Shown here one piece after another: positions 18,217-26,106 of a DNA stretch of 64,000 bases; the first letter of the stretch is position 1; every line of letters begins with the position of its first letter. The DNA lies in the NCBI GenBank assembly GCA_040510375.1, contig JBEVJC010000015.1, forward strand, positions 45,004 to 109,003. Reading direction: 5' to 3'. A program made the position numbers and the translations under genes. Source of the DNA: JBEVJC01 sp040510375. Lineage in GTDB: Bacteria; Bacteroidota; Bacteroidia; Chitinophagales; Chitinophagaceae. The notes below the pieces were generated by a model. The model had not been told where the DNA came from and did not search any database. It was given only the letters and a program-made list of their open reading frames with translations.

Positions 18217-19332
18217 ATGAAATTTATTGTCTCTTCCTCCACATTACTAAAACAACTACAGCATATTTCGGGCGTTATCAACGCCAATACGGTTCTTCCG
18301 ATCCTGGAAGACTTCCTGTTTGAAGTTGAAAAAAATAAACTTACCGTAGTGGCTACCGACCTGGAAACGGTAATGCGGATCCAGCTGGATATTGAAGCAA
18401 GGGAAAGTGGCAAGGTTTGTATCCCCGCCAAAATCCTTGTTGATTCTTTAAAGAACCTGCCCGACCAGCCATTGACTTTTACTATTGATAAAAATTTCGG
18501 AGTAGAAATCACCAGCGACAATGGTAAATACAAGGTGATGGGAGAGAACCCCGATAATTTTCCAAAGGAACCTGCTGCGGATGATACCACTTCATTCACA
18601 TTGACCGGCTCGGCATTGATTACTGCAATCAATAAGACCCTTTTCGCTACCAGCAGTGATGATCTCCGTCCTGCCATGACAGGCGTATTTTTTGAACTGG
18701 ATAAAAAAGGGATGCAGTGTGTGGCCACAGATGCGCATCGCCTGGTTCGTTATAAACGCAAGGATGTAAGCTGCCCCCGTGCTGATACATTTATTGTTCC
18801 CCGTAAACCACTGAACCTCCTGAAATCGGCTATTTCCGCAAATGAAGATGAGCTGACCGTAAGTTATAATAATAACCATCTCTTTGTAAAACACGGTACC
18901 ACCCAGATGAGCTGTCGCCTGATCGACGCGCGGTTCCCCGACTATAAAGTGGTGATCCCTGCTGATAATCCTTACCGGTTAACGGTTAACAAGGCCGATT
19001 TCCAAAGTGCCCTCCGCCGCGTGAGTATTTTCAGTAATAAAAGCACAAACCAGGTGGCACTGAATATCAGCGGCAGCGAACTCCAGCTGGCAGCGCAGGA
19101 CGTGGACTTCAGCTTTGAAGGAAATGAGCGGATGAAATGCCAGTACAATGGTGAGGACCTGGTTATCGCGTTCAATGCCAAATTCCTGATCGAAATGTTA
19201 TCAGCAGCTGACGGCGATGAAGTGAATATGGAATTGTCGACCCCAACCAAGGCCGGACTGATCAAACCAAGCGAGCAGGACGAGAACGAAGAACTGCTGA
19301 TGCTGGTAATGCCACTGATGCTTAATCAATAA
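18217..19332 (+). CDS. dnaN: DNA polymerase III beta subunit (sliding clamp)
   Basis: A 371-residue protein of standard clamp length, with three repeats of the clamp fold. Recognisable stretches are NTVLPILEDFLFEV, FEVEK... and the ATDAHRLVRYKRK region in the middle domain, and a C-terminal end ELLMLVMPLMLNQ, where family members carry the PMRL-type groove residues (here PLML). It rings DNA and tethers polymerase. dnaA is not adjacent, unlike the common dnaA-dnaN order. The final codons and stop region are echoed twice downstream. Confidence 0.95.
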   Translation: MKFIVSSSTLLKQLQHISGVINANTVLPILEDFLFEVEKNKLTVVATDLETVMRIQLDIEARESGKVCIPAKILVDSLKNLPDQPLTFTIDKNFGVEITSDNGKYKVMGENPDNFPKEPAADDTTSFTLTGSALITAINKTLFATSSDDLRPAMTGVFFELDKKGMQCVATDAHRLVRYKRKDVSCPRADTFIVPRKPLNLLKSAISANEDELTVSYNNNHLFVKHGTTQMSCRLIDARFPDYKVVIPADNPYRLTVNKADFQSALRRVSIFSNKSTNQVALNISGSELQLAAQDVDFSFEGNERMKCQYNGEDLVIAFNAKFLIEMLSAADGDEVNMELSTPTKAGLIKPSEQDENEELLMLVMPLMLNQ

Positions 19333-19495
19333 ACCGCCTGTTTAACTGATCAATTGTTGTGATATGAATTTGGGGTGGTGATATTGCTTAATCAACACAC
19401 CACCTGTTATGCCAATTGTTGTGATTTTGGGTGATGCTTTTGATGCTTAATCAACACACCACCTGTTTAGCTGATCAATTGTAGTGATATGAAAT
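19320..19495 (+). repeat. Three imperfect tandem repeats from the dnaN 3' end to the next start codon
   Basis: Copies begin with GCTTAATCAA at 19320, 19386 and 19445, spaced 66 and 59 bases apart. The first contains the last dnaN codons and stop. Each continues with a CCTGTT block and CAATTGTNGTGAT, and copies 1 and 3 end in an ATG. The ATG in copy 3 is the start of the DUF2007 gene, and the one in copy 1 opens a frame of only a few codons. Confidence 0.85.
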
Positions 19496-19701
19496 TTGTG
19501 CTGCTGGCTTCATTTGATAATTATATTGACGCAAATATTGCGCTGGGCAAACTGAAAGATGCATATATCAATTGCCACCTGCAGGACGACCATTCGGTAA
19601 CCCTGAACCCTTTTTTGTCCAATGCCATTGGCGGAATTAAACTGATGGTGGCCGAAAGTCAGGCCGGGCGGGCTTCAGAATTATTACTGGACCGGTCGTA
19701 A
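19489..19701 (+). CDS. Small DUF2007-type protein
   Basis: A 70-residue protein matching the DUF2007 pattern of small putative signal-transducing proteins: an N-terminal strand (KFVLLASFDNYIDANIALGKL), a central YINCHLQDDHSVTLNPFLSNAIGGIKLMVAE, and a short C-terminal helix. Function is unknown in the family. Its start codon lies in the last of the three repeat units derived from the dnaN 3' region, so its upstream signals were probably shaped by that duplication. Confidence 0.7.
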   Translation: MKFVLLASFDNYIDANIALGKLKDAYINCHLQDDHSVTLNPFLSNAIGGIKLMVAESQAGRASELLLDRS

Positions 19702-19767
19702 ACCATAGAGGTTAACGGCTTGGCCTTGTCGGCGGAATTTTGTAACTTTTGTTCTCAATTAGCCGCC

Positions 19768-20592
19768 ATGTGGGACCAGATTATCCAGTATTTCTCCAAC
19801 CTCGAACAACGTCCGTTTGAACGGATGGCGATACTGGTGGGTGGTCTGCTTTTTTTCTGGATCATCGAGGGAGCCATACCACTACTCCCCCTGAAATATA
19901 AACGGAGGAAGATCAATCACGCCTTTGTAAACTTTGGGTTTACCGTCATCCATCTTGTCATCCATACCATTCTTGCCATTTTCATAGTTAAATTATCCGA
20001 CTGGTGCGAGTCCTCCGGATTCGGAATCGTATACTGGCTTAACGCTGGTATTGCCGGAGCCATACTTATTGGGGTGCTTGCACTTGATTTCAGCAGCTGG
20101 CTGGTACACTATATAATGCATAAAAACCGCACCCTCTGGCGCTTTCACCTGATCCATCATAGTGATAACAGTGTAGATGTAACTACCGGTCTCCGCCATC
20201 ATCCGGGCGATAGCCTGCTACGCGGAATATTTTTCCTGCTGCTGATCTTTATTTCGGGCGCCCCGATGTACAGCGTTATGATCTACCAGACCCTGGTAGT
20301 ACTTGCCACCGCATTTACCCATGCCAATATCTCATTGCCCCGTAAATTGGATAAAGGAATCAGTTATGTCCTTGTCTCGCCTAATATGCATAAGGTACAC
20401 CACCATTGGAAACAACCATATACAGACAGTAATTATGGAGCAGTGTTCTCCTTCTGGGACCGGCTGCTGGGAACCTTCCGTAAAATGGATCCCGACAAAA
20501 TCCGGTATGGCCTGGACCGGTATTATGCGGATGAACACGACGAGAATTTTATGAAGCTGATGAAAAAACCCTTCCGCCGTCTGGAAGACTGA
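19768..20592 (+). CDS. Sterol desaturase / fatty acid hydroxylase family membrane enzyme
   Basis: A 274-residue integral membrane protein starting at the ATG at 19768 (an in-frame TTG at 19720 is less likely). It carries the His clusters that bind a di-iron centre: HYIMH, HLIHHSD, RHH and HKVHHHW. Family members hydroxylate or desaturate lipids using O2, and in Bacteroidota some act on sphingolipids or carotenoids. The substrate is not evident. kdsB follows after 23 bases, suggesting a shared transcript linked to envelope lipids. Confidence 0.85.
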   Translation: MWDQIIQYFSNLEQRPFERMAILVGGLLFFWIIEGAIPLLPLKYKRRKINHAFVNFGFTVIHLVIHTILAIFIVKLSDWCESSGFGIVYWLNAGIAGAILIGVLALDFSSWLVHYIMHKNRTLWRFHLIHHSDNSVDVTTGLRHHPGDSLLRGIFFLLLIFISGAPMYSVMIYQTLVVLATAFTHANISLPRKLDKGISYVLVSPNMHKVHHHWKQPYTDSNYGAVFSFWDRLLGTFRKMDPDKIRYGLDRYYADEHDENFMKLMKKPFRRLED

Positions 20593-20615
20593 CCCCCTTC
20601 AACTATTTTTGACCA

Positions 20616-21347
20616 ATGAAGATCATTGCCATGATTCCGGCACGTTATGCCGCCACCCGGCTACCGGCCAAACTGATGCAGCTCCTGGGCGATAAAACCG
20701 TTATCCGCACAACCTATGATGCCGTAGTATCTACCGGATTATTCCATGAAGTATATGTAGTAACCGACAGCCCCATCATTTTTGAAGAGATCAGCAGCCA
20801 CAACGGAAAGGTAATTATGAGTAAACGGGAACACCAGAGTGGCAGTGACCGGATCGCCGAAGCAATCGCCTCACTCGATATTGATGTGGTGCTGAACGTA
20901 CAGGGCGACGAACCCTTTATTACCCGTGAGCCTCTGGAAAAACTGGTCCGCCTTTTCCAGGGTGGTAATGTAAAAGTGGCTTCCCTCATGCGAAAGATCA
21001 GCCAGGAAGAACTATCCAGGCCAAGCGCGGTAAAAGTTGTGGTCAATAATTTAAATGATTCACTTTATTTCAGCCGGAGTATAGTCCCGTATAATGCCGA
21101 CCCTTCCTTTATTACTGACCATTACCTGCATATCGGTGTTTACGCATACCGGAAACAAACCTTACTCGATTTTACAAAATGGCTTCCGGGGAGACTGGAA
21201 CAGGCAGAGAAACTGGAACAACTGCGTTACCTGGAAAACGGTATTCCCCTCCGGATGGCACTGGTCGAATTTGAAGGCATTGCCATCGATACAGCCGCTG
21301 ACCTGGAGAGGGCAAGGGATTACCTGGCGGGATCAATCCATCGTTAA
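20616..21347 (+). CDS. kdsB: CMP-KDO synthetase (3-deoxy-manno-octulosonate cytidylyltransferase)
   Basis: A 243-residue enzyme of normal length. It has the nucleotide-binding start IPARYAATRLPAKLM, the VYVVTDSP stretch, SGSDRIAEA, and LNVQGDEPFI with the metal-binding Asp. KdsB activates KDO with CTP for lipopolysaccharide core synthesis. kdsD, acting earlier in the same pathway, is encoded at 35.9-36.9 kb. No KDO transferase is in the window. Confidence 0.93.
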   Translation: MKIIAMIPARYAATRLPAKLMQLLGDKTVIRTTYDAVVSTGLFHEVYVVTDSPIIFEEISSHNGKVIMSKREHQSGSDRIAEAIASLDIDVVLNVQGDEPFITREPLEKLVRLFQGGNVKVASLMRKISQEELSRPSAVKVVVNNLNDSLYFSRSIVPYNADPSFITDHYLHIGVYAYRKQTLLDFTKWLPGRLEQAEKLEQLRYLENGIPLRMALVEFEGIAIDTAADLERARDYLAGSIHR

Positions 21348-21520
21348 GACCCGGATCTTCCAGGAGCGAACCGATATCTGTCCGTATTAATGAGCAGATT
21401 TTGCATTGCACCCGAATGCGTTTATCCTGGATGAGGAGCTCCCGTCCATTCGATTGTTTTTGTACTCCCAGCGGGAACCAGTTATCTTTAACCCCTGCTT
21501 TTTTAACGAAAACATCCTGC

Positions 21521-23311
21521 ATGCGGCCTGTAAAGCGCATTTATCAATATATAATTTACTTCCTCCGGACGAAACTTACCCGAGTTCAGTATATAATGCT
21601 CGTGGCTACCCTGGTAGGTTTGTCGTCGGGACTGGTAGCTGTTTTACTGAAGACATTTGTTCACTACCTCCAGCACTGGATCGTGGATGTGGATGTAAGC
21701 CGGTTCGCTTATCTTCTTTTCCCTACAATCGGATTAATATTAACGGTTGCGATTGTGCGGACCTTCTTCGGCAGCTATTTCGAAAAAGGTATTGCCATGG
21801 TTCTTCGTGCAATTGCGAGGAAAAACTCTTTCATCCCTTTGAGCCATACCTACCAGCATGTAATCACCAGTAGTTTAACAGTCGGGCTGGGGGGATCCGT
21901 TGGACTGGAAGCACCGATCGTGGCAACCGGTTCGGCAATCGGTTCAAATATTGCCCGCATCAGCGACCTCAGTTATCGCGAACGCACGCTGCTGATCGGC
22001 TGTGGCGCTGCATCCGGTATTGCTGCTGTATTTAACGCTCCCATCGCAGGTGTAATTTTTGCCATTGAAGTCCTGCTCACCGAAACCATCGTCAGTTATT
22101 TTATCCCATTGATCATATCGTCTGTTCTCGGCGCATTGTGCTCGCGTATCATCCTGAAAGAATCATCGGGACTTTTCAACTTTGTATTGCAGGAAAAATT
22201 CAACTATAATAATGTGCCCGGTTATATTGTGCTGGGTGTGCTGGCGGGTTTTGTTTCACTTTATTATGCCCGGGTTTTTAAAAACACAGAACATCGCCTG
22301 AGCGGATGGAAAATCAATCCTTATTCCAAAGCACTGCTGGGCGGACTAATGCTTGCATCATTATACCTGTTGCTTCCTCCACTTTTTGGGGAGGGATATG
22401 AAAGTATTAAGCTCGTTGCCACGGGCAAGGCCGGCGAGATAAATGACAATGCCTCTTTCTTTTCATTTATGAGCGATGAGTGGTCACTGGTTATTTTTGC
22501 TGCCCTGATTGTATTGATGAAGCCAATCGCTGCCGCCATTACAATTGGCAGTGGTGGTAATGGCGGTAATTTTGCGCCATCCCTGTTTGTCGGATCTTAC
22601 CTGGGTTTCCTTTTTTCCAAACTCCTTAACAATTCAGGCTGGTTCCGCATTCCGGAAGGGAACTTCAGCCTTGTTGGAATGGCTGGCGTGCTCAGTGGTG
22701 TAATGTATTGTCCGCTTTCCGCCATCTTCCTTATTGCGGAGATCACCAATGGATATGAACTGTTCATACCATTAATGCTGACATCTTCGATCTCATTTTT
22801 TATTGTAAAAAGTTACCAGCGTTATTCGATGGAAACAAAACAACTTGTAAAGGAAGGAGAGATTTTTACCCACCAGAAAGAAAAAAATATCCTGACATCC
22901 CTGAAGCTCGACGAAATGCTGCAGGAAAAATATGACAGCATTGCGATTGATAAAACCCTCCTCGACCTGGTTGAACTGATTAAAAAAAGTGACCGTAATA
23001 TTTTTGCGGTGCACGACCCGAAAGGAAAATTTGTGGGAATCATTGAACTGAACGATATCAAACAACGACTGTTCCAGCCGGATACGTTTGAAAAAACATC
23101 TATCCGTTCCATCATGAAAAAGCCCGCCGCCACGTTACCTCATACAATGAACATGCATGCGGTGATGGAAACTTTTGATATCACCCATAGCTGGTACCTG
23201 CCCGTATTAAACAGCGAGAAGATCTTCCTGGGATTCATCTCCAAATCAAAGCTGTTTACCAAGTACCGCGAATCACTTGCCTCGCAAACCGATCTGTACG
23301 ACGAATCCTGA
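21521..23311 (+). CDS. ClC-type chloride channel/antiporter with CBS domains
   Basis: A 596-residue protein from the ATG at 21521; earlier in-frame ATGs lie in sequence with no family resemblance. The transmembrane core has the Cl- selectivity motifs GSVGLEAP (125-132), GSGGNGGNFAP and GVLSGVMYCPLSAIF. After the core, residues about 470-590 form a pair of CBS domains, which bind nucleotides and regulate transport in many ClC proteins. The glutamate in GSVGLE is the position of the gating Glu, so proton-coupled exchange is possible. Confidence 0.9.
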   Translation: MRPVKRIYQYIIYFLRTKLTRVQYIMLVATLVGLSSGLVAVLLKTFVHYLQHWIVDVDVSRFAYLLFPTIGLILTVAIVRTFFGSYFEKGIAMVLRAIARKNSFIPLSHTYQHVITSSLTVGLGGSVGLEAPIVATGSAIGSNIARISDLSYRERTLLIGCGAASGIAAVFNAPIAGVIFAIEVLLTETIVSYFIPLIISSVLGALCSRIILKESSGLFNFVLQEKFNYNNVPGYIVLGVLAGFVSLYYARVFKNTEHRLSGWKINPYSKALLGGLMLASLYLLLPPLFGEGYESIKLVATGKAGEINDNASFFSFMSDEWSLVIFAALIVLMKPIAAAITIGSGGNGGNFAPSLFVGSYLGFLFSKLLNNSGWFRIPEGNFSLVGMAGVLSGVMYCPLSAIFLIAEITNGYELFIPLMLTSSISFFIVKSYQRYSMETKQLVKEGEIFTHQKEKNILTSLKLDEMLQEKYDSIAIDKTLLDLVELIKKSDRNIFAVHDPKGKFVGIIELNDIKQRLFQPDTFEKTSIRSIMKKPAATLPHTMNMHAVMETFDITHSWYLPVLNSEKIFLGFISKSKLFTKYRESLASQTDLYDES

Positions 23312-23321
23312 CCGGATACTC

Positions 23322-24257
23322 CTAACCTTCTGTCCGTTTTTCTTTTTCATGCACCTGCTTTACCTCATATTGATACGCCTTTCTGGAGGGTTTCAGGTGC
23401 TGGCCAATATGGATTGAATATTCCTTTATAAAACATGCCCCGAAATAAAGTATAAAGGACGAATAAAAAACGAACAACAGGATCAGCGCAATTGCGCCAC
23501 CGGCACCATATACGGCACCCGCATTCGAATTAATCACAACTGAAGAAATAATTGCCTTCCCGATTGAGAAGAGTATACCAGTAAGCAGTCCGCCTGCAAA
23601 CGCCACACGCCAGGTGGGCCGGGCATTTGCGAGGTACCTGAACAACACAACGAACCAGAGGGTAACCACTACTACTCCCGCTACCCGGCTGAACGCACCG
23701 GAAAAAATAACACCGCCCGGTTTTGAGATCCCGGCAATATATTCACCAGCCACCACCCGGACCGTATCAATGGTTGCACTGGCTACAAAGAGCACGCCGG
23801 CTGCGATAATCACCATCAGCGATCTTCCCCTCAATTTGAGGTCGTACAGGAAGGAGGATTTTCCCAGCCGTACATCCCAGATATCATTTAACGTATTTTT
23901 TATTACCTTAAAAAGTGTGGTGGCCACAAACACCAGGAACACCAGGCCCAGGGCCGCCATATACCAGTTCTGCGCCATGCGGCGAAAACTTTTAGCAGTC
24001 TCCCTTAACTGGGAAGATCCTTGCGCACCAAGGGTCGAGCTGAGTACCTCCCCCAGTTCGGTACCAACCAGTTTACGACTGAAAAAAATGCTGAATAACT
24101 GAAATAGTAAAAGAATGATCGGTGGGAGCGCGAAACAGGTAAAAAAAGCCGTTGCCCCCGCCATCCTCATGGGGTCGTTTTTTTGGAGCCGCATCAAAGA
24201 TGCCTTCAGCAGGCGCCAGAAAACCCGGGGTCCGGTCAGATTTTTTGTCTTCTTCAC
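23322..24257 (-). CDS. YihY/BrkB-family membrane protein
   Basis: A 311-residue protein with about six hydrophobic segments and the family's conserved stretches: ATAFFTCFALPPIILLL near the start, the NDIWDV region (TLNDIWDVRLG), and GGAIALILLFVFYSSFILYFGACF near the end. The family was once annotated as ribonuclease BN, which is incorrect for YihY, and its function remains unclear. The start is GTG at 24257, since the first ATG would remove conserved sequence. It converges on the ClC gene. Confidence 0.85.
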   Translation of the reverse strand: MKKTKNLTGPRVFWRLLKASLMRLQKNDPMRMAGATAFFTCFALPPIILLLFQLFSIFFSRKLVGTELGEVLSSTLGAQGSSQLRETAKSFRRMAQNWYMAALGLVFLVFVATTLFKVIKNTLNDIWDVRLGKSSFLYDLKLRGRSLMVIIAAGVLFVASATIDTVRVVAGEYIAGISKPGGVIFSGAFSRVAGVVVVTLWFVVLFRYLANARPTWRVAFAGGLLTGILFSIGKAIISSVVINSNAGAVYGAGGAIALILLFVFYSSFILYFGACFIKEYSIHIGQHLKPSRKAYQYEVKQVHEKEKRTEG

Positions 24258-24302
24258 GTTTTTATTTTGCTGGATCCGGCGACCCTTCCCGCCGGGCCCA
24301 AA

Positions 24303-24331
24303 TTTGTGGTCATGGATTTTTCCTAACTTTC
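24303..24331 (+). promoter_or_regulatory. Possible corA promoter
   Basis: TTTG at 24303-24306, a 17-base spacer, and TAACTTTC at 24324-24331 resemble the Bacteroidota -33/-7 pair with one mismatch. The ATG follows at 24336. Confidence 0.3.
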
Positions 24332-24335
24332 TACA

Positions 24336-25436
24336 ATGAATATTAATCTCCGATACCTTAATTTACCGAATCTCTTTGGTACGCAGCGAACAAAAGAGAT
24401 CCTTTCCATAAATCCAACCCTGATTCCCCACCGGGAAGAGGCCGAATCAGTGACCATCTGTGTCAATGATTACGATACCGAAACAATCGAAACCCATGAG
24501 TACAGGGACGTGCGGGATGCATTTAGTTACAAACATTCAAACAAAATCAGCTGGATCAATATTGATGGTCTCCGCAAATCCGATATTGATCTGATCAGCG
24601 AACATTATGCCATTCACCCCCTCCTGATCGAAGACATACTGAGCATCAACCAGCGTCCAAAAATGGATGAAGTAGACGGGGTACTTTTCTGTCTGCTTAA
24701 TATGCTTTATTACAACGCGGAAGAAGGGACGGTGGAACAGGAGCAGATCAGTATTGTGCTTGGACCCAATTACGTGATCAGTTTCCAGGAAGACGCCACC
24801 CGTGATGCATTTAACCCGCTTCGCGAAAAACTCAAACTGCCTACCAGTAAGGCCCGTCAGCGCGGTGCAGATTATATCTGCTACGCCATGCTTGATCTGA
24901 TCGTTGACAATTATTTTGTGGTAATGGAAAAACTGGGCGAACGGATTGAACAACTGGAAGAAGATGTTATCCGTAACAGCGACTCAAGGGCAATGGCCCG
25001 CGTTAACCAGCTGAGAAAAGAACTGATCGTATTGAAGCGGAATACTGCTCCCGTAAGAGACCTGATAGGCGGCATCCTGAGAAGTGAAAGCGACCTGCTC
25101 GACGATCGCACCATGAAGTATTTTAAAGATGTATACGATCATATTATCCAGGCTATCGATCTCACAGAAAACTACCGGGATATTATGGTGAGTATGCAGG
25201 ATCTCTATATCAACAATGTAAACCTGAAGATGAATGAAGTGATGAAAGTAATGGCCATTGTAACCTGTCTGCTTGCACCGGCAACAGTGATCGGTGGCAT
25301 TTTCGGAATGAACTTCGATACAATTCCATACCTGCACAACCAATATGGATTCTGGATCGCAGTTGGTGTAATGTTTATAATCCCCATCTGGATGATCATT
25401 ATGTTCGGGAAACGGGGTTGGTTCCGGAAGGTCTGA
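24336..25436 (+). CDS. corA: Magnesium/cobalt transporter CorA
   Basis: A 366-residue protein with the CorA layout: a soluble funnel domain of about 300 residues with long helices (RVNQLRKELIVLKRN), then two C-terminal membrane helices with the signature GMN (FGMNFDTIPYLHNQYG) in the loop after the first. It forms a pentameric inner-membrane Mg2+ channel. It is convergent with the DUF2480 gene, separated by 36 bases with no clear terminator. Confidence 0.92.
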   Translation: MNINLRYLNLPNLFGTQRTKEILSINPTLIPHREEAESVTICVNDYDTETIETHEYRDVRDAFSYKHSNKISWINIDGLRKSDIDLISEHYAIHPLLIEDILSINQRPKMDEVDGVLFCLLNMLYYNAEEGTVEQEQISIVLGPNYVISFQEDATRDAFNPLREKLKLPTSKARQRGADYICYAMLDLIVDNYFVVMEKLGERIEQLEEDVIRNSDSRAMARVNQLRKELIVLKRNTAPVRDLIGGILRSESDLLDDRTMKYFKDVYDHIIQAIDLTENYRDIMVSMQDLYINNVNLKMNEVMKVMAIVTCLLAPATVIGGIFGMNFDTIPYLHNQYGFWIAVGVMFIIPIWMIIMFGKRGWFRKV

Positions 25437-25472
25437 ATTTTTACCGGCAGGTATATACCATTTGCAAAATTA

Positions 25473-25988
25473 TCAGCTGGCCGACCGTTTTTTGTAAACC
25501 GGCACCGTGCTGCATGGTTCACCATACATAATACTTTTCACTACGGGCCGGAGTAAACGGGTAATTTCCATGTAAACAAAATCACCGATCACCACATCAC
25601 CACAACCTTTAATCACCACTCTTTTATCCTGATACAACGACAGGTCAATAGCGGAAAGGTTGTTCAGGAAAAGTTGTTTTTCAAGCTCGGCTTCACTACC
25701 CATGTATATATAACGGGCTACCGGCTCCAGGTAGGTAGCCACCAGCATATACGCCCACACAGGCACAATGGCGTCCGCACTGCAGATAACAGCAACATTT
25801 TTATCCCGGTAGTCTTCCCAGTTTGTGGATTTCAAAGCCTCCCTGAAATCTTTTTCTTTGAGGATCAGTTCCATGAAAAGAAAGGACTTCAGGTCAAAGA
25901 CCATCGTTCCTCCTACAGGAATAAAGGACGCGGGATCAATAGTCAAAAGACCACTTTCGGCCACTTTATTTACAAATGTTTCTTCCAT
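25473..25988 (-). CDS. DUF2480 family protein
   Basis: A 171-residue protein from the ATG at 25988. It matches a family found almost only in Bacteroidota: VNKVAESGLLTIDP, DLKSFLFMELILKEKDFREAL, and CSADAIVPVWAYMLVATYL, with a C-terminal IKGCGDVVIGDFVYMEITR stretch. Conserved Cys residues (CSAD, KGCGD) might bind metal, but function is unknown. It lies downstream of the foldase gene, separated by a hairpin. Confidence 0.8.
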   Translation of the reverse strand: MEETFVNKVAESGLLTIDPASFIPVGGTMVFDLKSFLFMELILKEKDFREALKSTNWEDYRDKNVAVICSADAIVPVWAYMLVATYLEPVARYIYMGSEAELEKQLFLNNLSAIDLSLYQDKRVVIKGCGDVVIGDFVYMEITRLLRPVVKSIMYGEPCSTVPVYKKRSAS

Positions 25989-26061
25989 GAATAAGTGTTT
26001 TGCTTTGTAAAGATAACAACCGGGCAGATGCATTGTTTGGGCCCCTGCCCCATAAACGGGA

Positions 26062-26083
26062 AAACCCGGCAATTGCCGGGTTT
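26062..26083 (-). terminator. Hairpin terminator after the PpiD/SurA-like gene
   Basis: A perfect 22-base palindrome beginning AAACCCGGC lies 24 bases beyond the stop of the minus-strand foldase gene. On that strand it is followed by a short T run (GTTTTCCC), so it may be an intrinsic terminator. Confidence 0.6.
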
Positions 26084-26106
26084 CCTGATTATTTTAATCA
26101 ACGGGA

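Noticed and set aside
21406..21873. A 155-codon frame ahead of the ClC gene
   Set aside because: It overlaps the ClC coding region in another frame and has no family resemblance. The ClC protein covers the later part.
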